From: an uncultured Acidobacteriota bacterium
GTDB lineage: Bacteria > Acidobacteriota > Vicinamibacteria > Marinacidobacterales > SMYC01
Reading direction: 5' to 3'
NCBI GenBank assembly: GCA_947259165.1
Contig: CAMYKY010000001.1
Span: forward strand, 35,303-99,302
DNA length: 64,000 nucleotides
In this document: positions 27,067 through 36,320 of the stretch, piece after piece
How positions within the stretch are numbered: position 1 is the first letter of the stretch
Layout of the letters: each line of letters starts with the position of its first letter
Notes under the pieces: model-generated
The model's input: the letters and a program-made list of their open reading frames with translations, nothing else
Database searches by the model: none
Told to the model about the DNA's origin: nothing
Program-made: the position numbers and the translations under genes

Positions 27067-28029
27067 CTAGTCGAGCTCCGCTCTCCAGTAGTCGAGCATA
27101 TCCTTGAGCGTCCGTTCGTAGGGAATGGATGGCTCCCATCCGGTCGCCTTGTGGAACTTCGATGCGTCCCCGAGGAGCACGGGAACGTCCGAGGGACGAA
27201 GCCGCTCCGGATCCTCCCGGACTTCGACCTTCACGCCTGACATCTCGATCAACTGGTGGAGGACGTCCTTAATGCAATAGTCCGTCCCACTACAAATGTT
27301 ATACGCCTCTCCCGGCTCACAGTTGCCGTCGAGTGCTAACCAGTACGCGCGGACGATGTCGCGCACGTCGGTAAAATCACGCCGGGCTTCCAGGTTGCCG
27401 ACGTGGATGATGGGAGGTTTTTTCCCTTTTTCGATCGCGGCCAGTTGTTTCGCGAAATTCGAAGACACGAACACGTCACCGCGTCTCGGACCATCGTGGT
27501 TGAACCCCCGTGTGCGAACGACCTTCATTCCGAAGCTCTGACAATATTGATAGCCGAGATAGTCCTGCCCGACCTTGCTCACTGCGTACGGGGACAACGG
27601 GCGCAAGGGGTTCGTTTCTTTGATCGGAAGCTCGCTCTCATAGACCATCCCGTATTCCTCACTCGAGCACGCGATCTGGATCCACGGGTCGATATCCAGA
27701 GCCCGCACCGCTTCGAAAATATTGAGCTGGCCAAGAATGTTCGTCGTGAGCGATTCGGCAGGCGCGTTCCATGACGAAGGAACAAAACTTTGTGCCGCCA
27801 AATGGAAGATTCGATCGGGCTCAGCCCGCTCGATGAGTTTTTTGACGGAAGTCAGATCCCTCAAGTCACATTCGATCAGCTGAACCTTGGACTCGATGTC
27901 ACGGATGTTCTCCATCCGACTCCGCCACCTCATCGTGCCGAAAATCTCCGTGTCTCGATGCTCCGTCAAGATGTACTCGGCGAGATGGCTTCCTGCGAAG
28001 CCGGTGATTCCGGTTATCAGTGCGCGCAA
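27067..28029 (-). CDS. GDP-mannose 4,6-dehydratase-like SDR
   Basis: Extended SDR (320 residues) with the cofactor motif ITGITGFAGSHLAEYI, the active site CSSEEYG and YAVSK, and the segment TRGFNHDGPRRGDVFVSSNF. It shares IHVGNLEARRDFTDVRDIVR with the next gene downstream, so the two are paralogues. Gmd normally has a TSELYG triad segment; here it is SSEEYG, which keeps the catalytic Glu. It probably makes GDP-4-keto-6-deoxymannose for the neighbouring reductase. The 250 bases between it and lptD contain nothing I recognise. Confidence 0.75.
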   Translation of the reverse strand: MRALITGITGFAGSHLAEYILTEHRDTEIFGTMRWRSRMENIRDIESKVQLIECDLRDLTSVKKLIERAEPDRIFHLAAQSFVPSSWNAPAESLTTNILGQLNIFEAVRALDIDPWIQIACSSEEYGMVYESELPIKETNPLRPLSPYAVSKVGQDYLGYQYCQSFGMKVVRTRGFNHDGPRRGDVFVSSNFAKQLAAIEKGKKPPIIHVGNLEARRDFTDVRDIVRAYWLALDGNCEPGEAYNICSGTDYCIKDVLHQLIEMSGVKVEVREDPERLRPSDVPVLLGDASKFHKATGWEPSIPYERTLKDMLDYWRAELD

Positions 28030-28279
28030 TTGCTTATCTCCTTCATCCAGAGTCGCCGGCTTCCCGCTGTGGCTAGCTCATCGCCCAAATGAGCATTGTT
28101 GCCGCGCGCCTCGGCGATGGCGCGACCCCGAGCGGCGTCCTAGCTCACTTCGAAGGCCTTGTTCGCAGGGGCGCGCTCAGTGTCATCCGCGTCAATATCA
28201 GCCGAGCAGTGTAGCACGATGCGAGGGGGAGGACTCTTCGGCGCGTCGGAAACAGCGTCCCGGGTCGGCGAGCACGGGC

Positions 28280-30394
28280 TCAATACACCCGTCCGGTTCC
28301 GCCGAGCGACGTGCCAAAACTCCCGATATTCGCGAGCGTGATCCCGAACCGAAACGTGTTCTCTTCGCGAAACCCAGCAAAGTTGAAACGGTTGAAATCG
28401 AAAGTGAGCCCACAGCATTGCACGTTATAGACGACGCCCGCGCGCATATTAGTGAGCGCTCTCTCGGTCACATCGTAGCTCGTATCGAAGCTGACCTGGA
28501 TCCCTGCGCCGACGTTCAACGCCGTGCCAATTCGAAAGTTACTGCGCTTGACGTCCCGGTCGGGAATGTTGCGCCGCGTCCACAAACCGCGAACCGATCC
28601 CCACCGTCCGCCATAGGTCGCAGCGGTGCTCGACGACCGGATGGCATTGAAGTTCATGTCATAGTCCAAGTTCCAACTCGCGGTAAGATTCCGAGACGGA
28701 CGGAAGTTCACTCTCGACGTGACCGGGGACCGGTTGCTCGGAACGCCGTCTTCCGAGTAGTACGGCGTCGAAAACTGCGGATCGTAGAGCGACGCGTTGA
28801 TATTGAAAAAGTACCGCTGCGACAGCGTCCACGTCAGCATCTCGGTCGCGGTTTGCTGCTCCTGACCGCTGACGATCTGTTTCGCGAGCAACCGGTTGAC
28901 TAGCGAAAAGGCAACCTGGTTCGTCCCCGGTACGTAATCTTGTCCGTCGAACTTTGGAATCTCGTCGAAATTGTCGACGCGCGAACGGTAGCTCCAAACG
29001 ACTTGCGGTTCGATGACGTGTTTGTACGCAGACGCGTAACCACCGTTCCGCATGTTGAAAATTCTCGCGAACGTCGGACCACGAACGTCCATGCGCGTCT
29101 CGAAGTAACGCCGGTCGATGTCCGTGTCCTCGAGCTCGGCGCCAGAGAGCGCGGACGTGTAATGGGTAAGCCTCCCACTCAGGCTCAAGCGCGCCGTTAG
29201 AAAGCTCAAGCCGGTGAACGGGTACGACACTGTCGGGAAGACGTCGAAGCGCTCGTATTCGAACAGCTCGCCTCTGCTGGTCCGGGCGAGAGACGTCGCC
29301 TCCGAATTGAAGGAGAAGAGAATCGGAGTGCCGAACATCTCGCTCGGGCGCGAGCTCAACTTCACACTCGGCAACACCTTTCGGACCGCAACCCGATTGC
29401 CAAAAGACGTGTCGTTGCGGTCGAACAGGACACGAAGGCTGTACTGACTGAACGACCCCGAAATAGTGCCCGACGCTCTCTTGGAGCGCTGCGTGGCGCG
29501 GTTGTAGTTCTCTTGGAACTGCTGCTGAAATTCGAAACTGCTGAAGAAGTCGACTCGCGCCACGGCTTGGAATTTTCCGGGAAGTCGTTGATTCGCGAAG
29601 GCGTTGACGGTGTACTCGCGCGTGTTTGCCTCCGAGTTCTGAATGAAGAACGTGTTGACCTCGCCTCGTGAGCCGGGGCTCTCGACGTAGCGATACTCAA
29701 CCGAGCCGCCATTTCCGATCTCCGAGAAACGCTCAAAGGTAAACGTGGCATCCATCGAACGGTTGATAGCCCAAAAGAATGCCTGGTTGAAGATGAAGCC
29801 CTTCAACGAAGAGTTACCGATCTTCGGCAACAGCAGACCGGTCGAGCGTTCATCCTCGTTGATCGGGTAGTACAAATAGGGCAAGTAAAACACGGGGAGT
29901 GACTTCACCCGCAAGAACGTGTTGTGGAGGGAGACATGGTGATCGCGCTTCACCGTCGCTTTGCCCGCGGTGAACCGCCACCGCGGCGTCGGCTGAGCGC
30001 ACGATGTAAAAGCGCCTCTTTCGATGACGTAGGTATCTTCGGACGTCTTCTCGATGATATCGCCGTAGAAGTAGAGGTCGGTCCCAGCCATGCCGTAGGC
30101 GTTGTGGAATCGTCCGGTCCGTGTATTCAGATCGGCTTCGAGCCGGGTGGCGACGATTTTCTGGTCGTCTTGCTGGTAGACAACATTGCCCTCCGCAACA
30201 ACGCGCCCTTCGTCAGGCCAGAAATCGACGCGATCTGCGGTGAGATGCACCGGCCCCGAGCGGATGGAAACGTATCCCTCGGCTTTGACGAGCCCTTCTG
30301 CAAGCTGCTGCTGCGTTTCCGCCTGAAGGGTCATCTCTTCTTGAGCGTGAGCGCGCTCGGAGACCCACGAAAAAACCGCCAGCGAAAGAAACAC
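28280..30394 (-). CDS. lptD: LPS-assembly outer membrane protein LptD
   Basis: Beta-barrel that inserts lipopolysaccharide into the outer leaflet. The 704-residue precursor starts at GTG 30392-30394, the first possible start after an in-frame stop, with a short signal peptide ending at AHAQ. Residues about 25-150 are the OstA/LptA-like beta-jellyroll (VHLTADRVDFWPDEGRVVAEG). The rest is barrel, with FYLPYLYYPINEDERSTGLLLP and a paired Cys near the C-terminus (NVQCCGLTFDFNRF). A partner Cys lies in SCAQPTPRWRF, as expected for LptD disulfides. Its presence shows an LPS-bearing cell. Confidence 0.92.
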   Translation of the reverse strand: MFLSLAVFSWVSERAHAQEEMTLQAETQQQLAEGLVKAEGYVSIRSGPVHLTADRVDFWPDEGRVVAEGNVVYQQDDQKIVATRLEADLNTRTGRFHNAYGMAGTDLYFYGDIIEKTSEDTYVIERGAFTSCAQPTPRWRFTAGKATVKRDHHVSLHNTFLRVKSLPVFYLPYLYYPINEDERSTGLLLPKIGNSSLKGFIFNQAFFWAINRSMDATFTFERFSEIGNGGSVEYRYVESPGSRGEVNTFFIQNSEANTREYTVNAFANQRLPGKFQAVARVDFFSSFEFQQQFQENYNRATQRSKRASGTISGSFSQYSLRVLFDRNDTSFGNRVAVRKVLPSVKLSSRPSEMFGTPILFSFNSEATSLARTSRGELFEYERFDVFPTVSYPFTGLSFLTARLSLSGRLTHYTSALSGAELEDTDIDRRYFETRMDVRGPTFARIFNMRNGGYASAYKHVIEPQVVWSYRSRVDNFDEIPKFDGQDYVPGTNQVAFSLVNRLLAKQIVSGQEQQTATEMLTWTLSQRYFFNINASLYDPQFSTPYYSEDGVPSNRSPVTSRVNFRPSRNLTASWNLDYDMNFNAIRSSSTAATYGGRWGSVRGLWTRRNIPDRDVKRSNFRIGTALNVGAGIQVSFDTSYDVTERALTNMRAGVVYNVQCCGLTFDFNRFNFAGFREENTFRFGITLANIGSFGTSLGGTGRVY

Positions 30395-30520
30395 CCACCC
30401 CTGCGATCGAGCCCTGCGAGGTGTGTCAGCTGCGCCAGGTATTGAAAGACCCCGATATCCTCATCCCCGAAATGGATGTCGTTGATGCTCACGCATTATG
30501 CACATAACGTTTTGGGGAAT

Positions 30521-30636
30521 CCAGCCACGGAAAGAAAAAGGGGACAGGTACAATTTATCCGTCTGATTCACGGGAATAAATTGTACCTGTCCCCTTTTTC
30601 TTCCCTTTTTCTTTCCGTGGCCGCAACCGTGGCTGG
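30521..30636. repeat. Long palindromic REP/MITE-like element
   Basis: The 24-base arm at 30535-30558 (AAAAAGGGGACAGGTACAAT then TTAT) is perfectly repeated in inverse at 30576-30599 around a 17-base centre. Outer arms CCACGGAAAG/CTTTCCGTGG and CCAGCCACGG/CCGTGGCTGG extend it. The right side holds a short duplication of the CCCTTTTTCTT segment. The motif GGGGACAGGTACA is a recurrent REP-type palindrome in many bacterial genomes, often spread by IS200-like REP transposases. No such transposase is in the window. Confidence 0.85.
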
Positions 30637-30668
30637 ACATTTTCCATCAAATTGGTCATTAATGGTCA

Positions 30669-32069
30669 GTGACCGACCGCCATCCCGCTGTCCTGCTGCT
30701 CTCCTGCTACGAGCTAGGACATCAGCCTCTGAGCCTGGCGAGCCCGCTCGCGTTCCTCGAGCGAGTTGGCGTCGCCGCGCACGCGATCGATCTCGGAGTC
30801 GACGAGCTCGACGAAGAGGCTGTGAGGCGAGCCGATTTCGTGGCGATATCGGTCCCCATGCACACCGCACTGCGCTTGGGACTTGTCATTGCCCAACGCG
30901 TCAAGGCGTTGAATCCCGATTGCCAGCTCTGCTTCTTTGGACCCTATGCGACCCTCAATGCAAGAATGCTGCTTTCGTTGGGAGCCAACGTTGTCCTCAG
31001 CGGCGAGTGCGACGAAGCCCTCGCCTCATGGGTGTTAGGTGACTCTTCAATCTCGAAAGCGCCAGCGCCGTTTATCAAGAAACTCGACTATCCCGTTCCG
31101 CAGCGCGATGGACTCCCCAGCCTCGATCGCTACGCCCATCTCGAGCGCCCCGACGGCTCCCGCGTCATCGTCGGCGCCGTCGAGGCAAGTCGCGGCTGTC
31201 GCCATCTTTGTCGGCATTGCCCACTGCCGCCCGTCTATCAGGGTCGCTTCTTCGTGGTGCCGCAGGCAACGGTACTCGCCGATATAAGGCAGCTCGTCGA
31301 GAGCGGCGCACGACATATCAACTTTGTCGATCCTGACTTTCTGAATGGGCCGCGCCACGCCCTCAATATTGTCCGCGCTATGCACCGCGAGCATCCAGAG
31401 CTCACGTTCGATTTCACCGCCAAAGTGGAGCACCTCCGAAAACGCCGCGACGATCTCCATGAGCTCGCGGCATCCGGATGCGTTTTCGTCGTATCGGCGA
31501 TCGAGTCTCTGAGCGATCGAGTGCTCGAAGAGCTCGACAAAGGTCACACCGGTGAAGAGGCTCGGGAGGCGCTGGCGCTAACGCGCAAGGCCGGAATCGC
31601 CCTTCGCCCGACGTTCGTCGCGTTCACGCCGTGGACAACGATCCAGGACTATCGCGAGTTGTTCCAATGGGTGCTCGAGGAAGACCTCGTCGGTCAAGTC
31701 GACCCGATCCAGCTCGCGTTGAGGCTCCTCATCCCGCCCGGTACGTTCCTATTGGGCAATCCGAGCCTTCAGCCCCACCTCGGTGCACTGGATCCGAGCG
31801 GCCTCACATACCGCTGGACTCACCCCGACCCGCGGATGGATCGACTCCAGAAAGAAGCAACCGCGCGGGTCGAATCTGGAGCCCGCGACGGGAACACGAA
31901 CCAGGACGTGCTCCGTTCGCTGGCGGAGCTAGTTAACTTGACGGTACCACCCGAGATCGGGCGGGCAAAAACACCGCGTTTGACCGAAGCGTGGTTCTGC
32001 TGAGCGGAGCCGACTGAGGACCAGTTCGGTCCTCTCGGAAGCGGACGGCTGAGCGTAGTATCATTCTAA
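30669..32069 (+). CDS. CUAEP-tail radical SAM selenoprotein (Sec at TGA 32001-32003)
   Basis: Radical SAM protein with a B12-binding-like N-terminal Rossmann domain (about residues 5-125) and a SAM barrel with cluster Cys177, Cys181 and Cys184 (SRGCRHLCRHCPLPP). Ordinary translation would stop after TEAWFC at TGA 32001. If TGA is read as selenocysteine, the frame continues Cys444-Sec445-Ala-Glu-Pro-Thr and ends at TAA 32067-32069, giving 466 residues. Cys-Sec-Ala-Glu-Pro is the tail signature of the CUAEP/CCAEP radical SAM family. A hairpin with SECIS-like spacing follows the TGA. The DxHxxG cobalamin ligand motif is absent. The start is GTG 30669, without a clear ribosome-binding site. The reaction is unknown. 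Confidence 0.87.
32004..32038 (+). promoter_or_regulatory. Candidate bacterial SECIS element
   Basis: GAGGACC (32016-32022) pairs with GGTCCTC (32028-32034) around the 5-base loop AGTTC. CCGA (32010-32013) pairs with TCGG (32035-32038), leaving a CT bulge. The apical loop lies 20-24 bases after the TGA, close to the spacing in E. coli fdhF. The loop contains the G-U dinucleotide commonly seen in SelB-bound loops. This is a hand-made fold. Confidence 0.7.
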
Positions 32070-32081
32070 CCAGGAGGACAG

Positions 32082-32672
32082 ATGGACGAGATACGCATCC
32101 AGGCCGAGCCGAAGGACAACGACACCTGCCGCTTCACAGTGGACAAGGCGGTCTATCCCGACGGCTCTATCTATTTCGGCGATAAAGCGCAGGCCGCCGG
32201 GTCACCCCTTGCGGAGCAACTCTTTGGTATCGAAGGCGTTACGTCGGTTTTGGTCCAGGACAGTGTCGTCACGGTTTCAGCGCCGACCGGCGGTGATTGG
32301 ATGCCGGTTGCCAAACAGGTCGGGACGATCATTCGCGCCGCGCTGTCGAGCGGCGAGCCGGTCATCGCGCAAGACGTCCTCGGCTCGCTCCCCGATCCAG
32401 AAGAGATCAAAAAGAAAGTCCAAGGGGTCCTCGACGGGGAGATTAACCCCGCGGTCGCCGCGCATGGCGGGTGGGTCGAGCTCATCGACGTTCAAAAGAA
32501 CGAGGTCTTCATCCGCATGGGAGGAGGCTGCCAAGGCTGCGGCATGGCCGATGTGACCTTGAAGCAAGGGGTCGAAAAATCGATCCGCCAGGCGGTCCCT
32601 CAGATCGGCGCCATCATGGATACGACTGACCATGCAACGGGGCGTAATCCTTACTACGCACCGTCGAAGTAG
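32082..32672 (+). CDS. Nfu-type Fe-S scaffold/carrier protein
   Basis: The 196-residue protein has an N-terminal Nfu_N domain (about residues 5-90, with FGIEGVTSVLVQDSVVTVS) and a C-terminal NifU domain with the cluster CxxC in MGGGCQGCGM (Cys150 and Cys153). Nfu proteins carry 4Fe-4S clusters to client enzymes. An AGGAGG ribosome-binding site precedes the ATG, 12 bases after the selenoprotein TAA. Co-transcription with a radical SAM enzyme suggests it may load that enzyme's cluster, which is inference. Confidence 0.92.
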   Translation: MDEIRIQAEPKDNDTCRFTVDKAVYPDGSIYFGDKAQAAGSPLAEQLFGIEGVTSVLVQDSVVTVSAPTGGDWMPVAKQVGTIIRAALSSGEPVIAQDVLGSLPDPEEIKKKVQGVLDGEINPAVAAHGGWVELIDVQKNEVFIRMGGGCQGCGMADVTLKQGVEKSIRQAVPQIGAIMDTTDHATGRNPYYAPSK

Positions 32673-32717
32673 CGCAGCTCAGCACTCTGGATTTGTCGCG
32701 GGACGACTGCGATAGGG

Positions 32718-33962
32718 TCAGTCGGTGTGGATCGTGAACGTCAGTTGTTCGTGGGCGTCGCGCAGTGCTTGTTCAACTTTGGCGGGTGTGGCGGCACGAG
32801 CGAATATGAAACCTAGGTAGCTCGAACCTTCGGGGAGGGGTACGAGCTCGGCGCCGAGAGTCGCGGTGATCACGATATCTTCGATTGCGTCGAGAGACTT
32901 CGCATCATCTAGCCCGGTCACCTCCTCTAGAGCTCCGGCCTTAGGGATGGGGATCATCATGACGCCGGCGGCTTCGGCCTCGCGTTGAAGCTCCGGCAAG
33001 TCTCGCCCGAGCGCGTGCCGCAAAATCAATTCCTCGAGCGAGAGCCCGAGCCCGAAACGGAGTGTTCGCGAACACAGCCCTCCGATCGACCTTCCCGCGA
33101 TCTCGATGACGGATGGGGGTTCACCCGGCGGTAGGCGCAGCTCGGCGTGAACCGGACCCTGGTTCAGACCAAGAGCTGCCGCCGCACGAGACGCAACGTC
33201 GACAATCTCACGTTGGTGCCCGCTCGGCAGACGCGACGGCGTCACATAGATCGTCTCTTCGAAGTACGGACCCTCGAGCGGATCCGGCTTATCGAATAGC
33301 GCGAGCACCGCCAGCACCCCGTCGGTCAACAGCCCCTCGAGCGCTACCTCGCGGCCGGGAACGTAGTCCTCGACCAGCAACAACTTCGCGTACTCACCGC
33401 CTCGCTTGACGATGTCCGGTCGAGCCAAGAAACTCCGAGACCATTCGAACGCGTCGACGAACTCTTCCTCGTTGTTCACGCGCCGCACGGCGCGGCTCCC
33501 TGACAAGAACACGGGCTTGACGACCGCGGGAAAGCTCACCCGGTTCGCGGCGCGTCGAGGGTCCTGTGAAGTCTCGAGCACGAGATGCCGGGGACCGGAA
33601 ACGCCCGCGTCATCGAGGGCTCGCCGCATCTCGTGCTTCAGCCGCGCCCGGAGTGCCGCTTCCGGGGGGTTATGGGGAAGGCCCAACTCCCGACTGATCC
33701 ACGACGCGACCACGGTCGTTTCTTCATCGACGGATACGATCGCGCTGAGCGGGTAGCGCGCGTGGAAGGCCGCGACTCTAGCCGCAGAGCCGGCGGCGTC
33801 CAAGAAATCGAGAGTCAACAGCGAATCGTCAGCGAGACGCTCCATCGTGCTCGCCTCTTCCGAGGCCACGACGACACGGGCACCGGCTCGGCTCGCGGCC
33901 TCCATGAAATCGTGCGTCCGATAGGTGGATGTCGGCAATAGCAGGAGAACACGCGGCGACAC
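32718..33962 (-). CDS. ATP-grasp carboxylate-amine ligase family protein
   Basis: A 414-residue protein with the three-part ATP-grasp layout: an N-terminal pre-ATP-grasp Rossmann domain (PRVLLLLPTSTYRTHDFMEA), a middle lid with FPAVVKPVFLSGSRAVRRVN, and a catalytic segment VHAELRLPPGEPPSVIEIAGR with metal-binding acidic residues and RSIGGLCSRTLRFG. It resembles amino-acid or dipeptide ligases of the BacD type. It is convergent with nfu and the radical SAM gene. The substrate cannot be read from the sequence. Confidence 0.82.
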   Translation of the reverse strand: MSPRVLLLLPTSTYRTHDFMEAASRAGARVVVASEEASTMERLADDSLLTLDFLDAAGSAARVAAFHARYPLSAIVSVDEETTVVASWISRELGLPHNPPEAALRARLKHEMRRALDDAGVSGPRHLVLETSQDPRRAANRVSFPAVVKPVFLSGSRAVRRVNNEEEFVDAFEWSRSFLARPDIVKRGGEYAKLLLVEDYVPGREVALEGLLTDGVLAVLALFDKPDPLEGPYFEETIYVTPSRLPSGHQREIVDVASRAAAALGLNQGPVHAELRLPPGEPPSVIEIAGRSIGGLCSRTLRFGLGLSLEELILRHALGRDLPELQREAEAAGVMMIPIPKAGALEEVTGLDDAKSLDAIEDIVITATLGAELVPLPEGSSYLGFIFARAATPAKVEQALRDAHEQLTFTIHTD

Positions 33963-34004
33963 GACGAATATTCCCAGACCCTTGGTGGACAGCCGACGAA
34001 TCAG

Positions 34005-34709
34005 CTAACGAAGTTGCGCGCTCTCGATAACAATCGCATCGACGGGAACACCTTGGTACTGGTCCCGGCTCGTCGTCGGAGTGCCGGCGATCAGGTCGAC
34101 GATGTCGAGCCCCTCGATCACGTTGCCGAAGACGGCATAGCCCCAACCTTGCATAGAGCGGTCGCGAAAGTCCAGCGGCGGGTTGTCCTTGAGATTAATG
34201 AAGAACTGGGACGTCGCGCTGTGCGGGTCGTTGGTGCGCGCCATGCAAATCGTTCCACGGAGATTCCGAACTCCATTGTCGGCTTCATTTTCGATAGGGG
34301 GTTCGGTGTCTTTCTTCAACATGTCGGCCGTAAACCCTCCACCCTGAATGACAAAGCCGGGAACGACGCGGTGAAAGATGGTCCCATCATAGAAGCCTCC
34401 CCGAACGTAGGAGACGAAATTGTCCACGGTGCCCGGAGCTTTGTCGGGATAGAGCTCGATCGCGATCGTACCGACGTTCGTGCGCATTTCGACGACCGGG
34501 GACGAACCCATGGGGATGTCAGTGCCGCCCTCGTCCTCGACGCTCTCAGTTCCGGCCTCCTCCGCAGATTCTTCTTCTGGGGCCTCGGGTGGAGGAACAG
34601 CACCCTCCGTCTCCTGTTCCGCAGGTGCGTCGCCGCCACCGCCGCATCCAGCGGCCAGTACGACGAGTACCAAGCTAGCGGCGAGCCAGACGAATCGTGT
34701 CGATCGCAT
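34005..34709 (-). CDS. Cyclophilin-type peptidyl-prolyl isomerase lipoprotein
   Basis: Periplasmic prolyl isomerase (234 residues). The N-terminus is a lipoprotein signal with lipobox LAAGC, followed by a Gly-rich and then acidic linker (about residues 24-65). The cyclophilin domain has YDGTIFHRVVPGFVIQGG, the arginine FHR, and SATSQFFINLKDNPPLDF. It probably folds exported proteins while anchored to the outer membrane. The stop lies 42 bases from the start of the ATP-grasp gene on the same strand. Confidence 0.92.
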   Translation of the reverse strand: MRSTRFVWLAASLVLVVLAAGCGGGGDAPAEQETEGAVPPPEAPEEESAEEAGTESVEDEGGTDIPMGSSPVVEMRTNVGTIAIELYPDKAPGTVDNFVSYVRGGFYDGTIFHRVVPGFVIQGGGFTADMLKKDTEPPIENEADNGVRNLRGTICMARTNDPHSATSQFFINLKDNPPLDFRDRSMQGWGYAVFGNVIEGLDIVDLIAGTPTTSRDQYQGVPVDAIVIESAQLR

Positions 34710-34771
34710 ACAACAAATTCTCCTTCGTGATGTTAGTTTCGAGTTTCCATTCTAGAACTTTATTTCGAATC

Positions 34772-35299
34772 TTAGAATAACCGCATCTGCACCGCAGGTG
34801 ACGGCAACAGTCCCTCGAGCGCCAACAGCTGCCTCTTTAGAGGAAGACCGCTGCTGTATCCCGTAAGTGAACCGTCCGCGCCGATGACCCGATGACAAGG
34901 TATGACGATGGGAAGCGGGTTGTGACCATTGGCCGCTCCGACAGCCCGGCTCGCCCCCGGACGCCCGATGAGCTGCGCGATCTGCCCATAGGACGCGGTG
35001 CGGCCGAACGGGATGGCGGCGACAGCGTTCCAAACGACTTTCTGAAAACTGCTCCCGCGCAGGTCGAGAGGGAGCTCGAAAATGCGGCGACGACTCTCGA
35101 AATACTCCTCGAGCTGGCGCCGGTAAAGCTCATGACCCTGCTCCGCAGGGTAGATGGCCTCACCATCGTAAAAACGGGCCAGCCAGCGCTCGAGCTTCGT
35201 TCGAGAGTCCACTCCCAGCCCCAATGCCACGAGGCCGGCTTCGGACGAGTAGAGCTCGATCACCCATTCCGATGTCTCGAGCGTCGAATGGAGCAGCAT
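34772..35299 (-). CDS. ogt: Methylated-DNA-protein-cysteine methyltransferase
   Basis: Suicide DNA-repair protein that moves the methyl group from O6-methylguanine to its own cysteine. The 175-residue protein has [21 protein letters not shown], the DNA-binding helix [18 protein letters not shown], and the active site IPCHRVIG (Cys135). The C-terminal [17 protein letters not shown] is typical. It stands alone between the cyclophilin and a repeat-rich gap. Confidence 0.95.
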   Translation of the reverse strand: MLLHSTLETSEWVIELYSSEAGLVALGLGVDSRTKLERWLARFYDGEAIYPAEQGHELYRRQLEEYFESRRRIFELPLDLRGSSFQKVVWNAVAAIPFGRTASYGQIAQLIGRPGASRAVGAANGHNPLPIVIPCHRVIGADGSLTGYSSGLPLKRQLLALEGLLPSPAVQMRLF

Positions 35300-35309
35300 T
35301 GAACAATAC

Positions 35310-35610
35310 TAGTCCGACGAGCCGTCGAATCCCATCCGCTCGTCGCTCCTGCCCTCCCTCTCCCTCCGGATGGGGGGAGAGGGCCTGGGGTGAGGGGGAT
35401 GTCCATTGGACGAGCCCACCGAATCCCATCCGCTCGTCGACCCGATCTGGGCTTCGCACCCGCGCCGTTTCTTGCCTTCGGTTACAACAGTGGCGGGCGG
35501 GGAGGTCAGCTTCGGTGAGTCAGTGTTGCACGAGGCTTCGGGCGGCCCCCCTCACCCGGCTCGCTGCGCGAGCATCCCTCTCCCCCATTAGGGGGAGAGG
35601 GCGGAACCCG
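35310..35610. repeat. REP-like palindromes between ogt and HAD gene
   Basis: The 339-base gap before the HAD frame holds no gene. At about 35352-35404 lies a copy of the 69-bp element seen at 18180, with one centre change. It is flanked by near-identical segments containing CGAATCCCATCCGCTCGTCG on both sides (near 35325 and 35420). At about 35549-35600 a fragment in the opposite orientation (CCCCCCTCACCCGGCTCGCT, then CCCTCTCCCCCATTAGGGGG) forms another hairpin. This is a compound array of intergenic palindromes. Confidence 0.75.
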
Positions 35611-35656
35611 CTCGGGACGTCACGCCCGCATCACGGATTTGCTACGATGTCATCAC

Positions 35657-36295
35657 ATGAAAGAGTCTACCGCCATCCTGTTCGATTGGGACGGCACGCT
35701 CCTCGATTCGTTTCCGGCGGGCTACCGCGCCTCGATCGCGGTCTTGCGTCACTACGGAATCGAAGTCGACCGCGAACGATTCCTCGAGACCTACAGCCCT
35801 AACTGGTACGAGTCCTACGAAAAACTCGGTGTGCCTCGTGAAGAGTGGGATAAGGCCGATCAGATGTGGCGACGGACCTACCGAGAGGAGTCTTCCGACC
35901 CCTTCCCTTTCGTCGTCGAGATGCTCGACAGGCTACGCGACGCCGGGCTGACGTTGGGCATAGTCACCGCCGGCAATCGCGATCGAGTGCGTCGTGAGCT
36001 CGGCCACCACGGGCTCGAAGCCTTCTTCGCCACGATCGTCTGTTTCGAAGACACCGAAGAGAAAAAGCCTCATCCAGCACCACTGACTCTCGCGCTCGAG
36101 CAGCTCGACGTGGCGCCCGCAGCGACGGTCTATGTCGGCGACCGCCCCGAGGACATCGTCATGGGCCGGCGCGTCGGTGCCTACACGATTGCTGTCGAAA
36201 GTGAGTACGGCCCACGATCGGTCCTGGAAGAAGCGGAGCCGGACCTGATTCTGCCGAATGCGGGACACATCCCGGTCCGATTCGGGCTCGGCTAG
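35657..36295 (+). CDS. HAD-superfamily hydrolase (phosphoglycolate phosphatase-like)
   Basis: The 212-residue protein has the four HAD motifs: ILFDWDGTLLDSF (Asp nucleophile), GIVTAGNRDR, the lysine in EEKKPHPAP, and YVGDRPEDIVMGRRVG. The helical cap (about residues 15-85) marks subfamily I. The start is the ATG at 35657, directly before the nucleophile motif; an upstream ATG at 35639 is possible. The substrate is unknown; phosphoglycolate or another small phosphate ester is typical. It is convergent with polA. Confidence 0.88.
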   Translation: MKESTAILFDWDGTLLDSFPAGYRASIAVLRHYGIEVDRERFLETYSPNWYESYEKLGVPREEWDKADQMWRRTYREESSDPFPFVVEMLDRLRDAGLTLGIVTAGNRDRVRRELGHHGLEAFFATIVCFEDTEEKKPHPAPLTLALEQLDVAPAATVYVGDRPEDIVMGRRVGAYTIAVESEYGPRSVLEEAEPDLILPNAGHIPVRFGLG

Positions 36296-36320
36296 TGGAT
36301 AACCCAACGATATACGCGCA

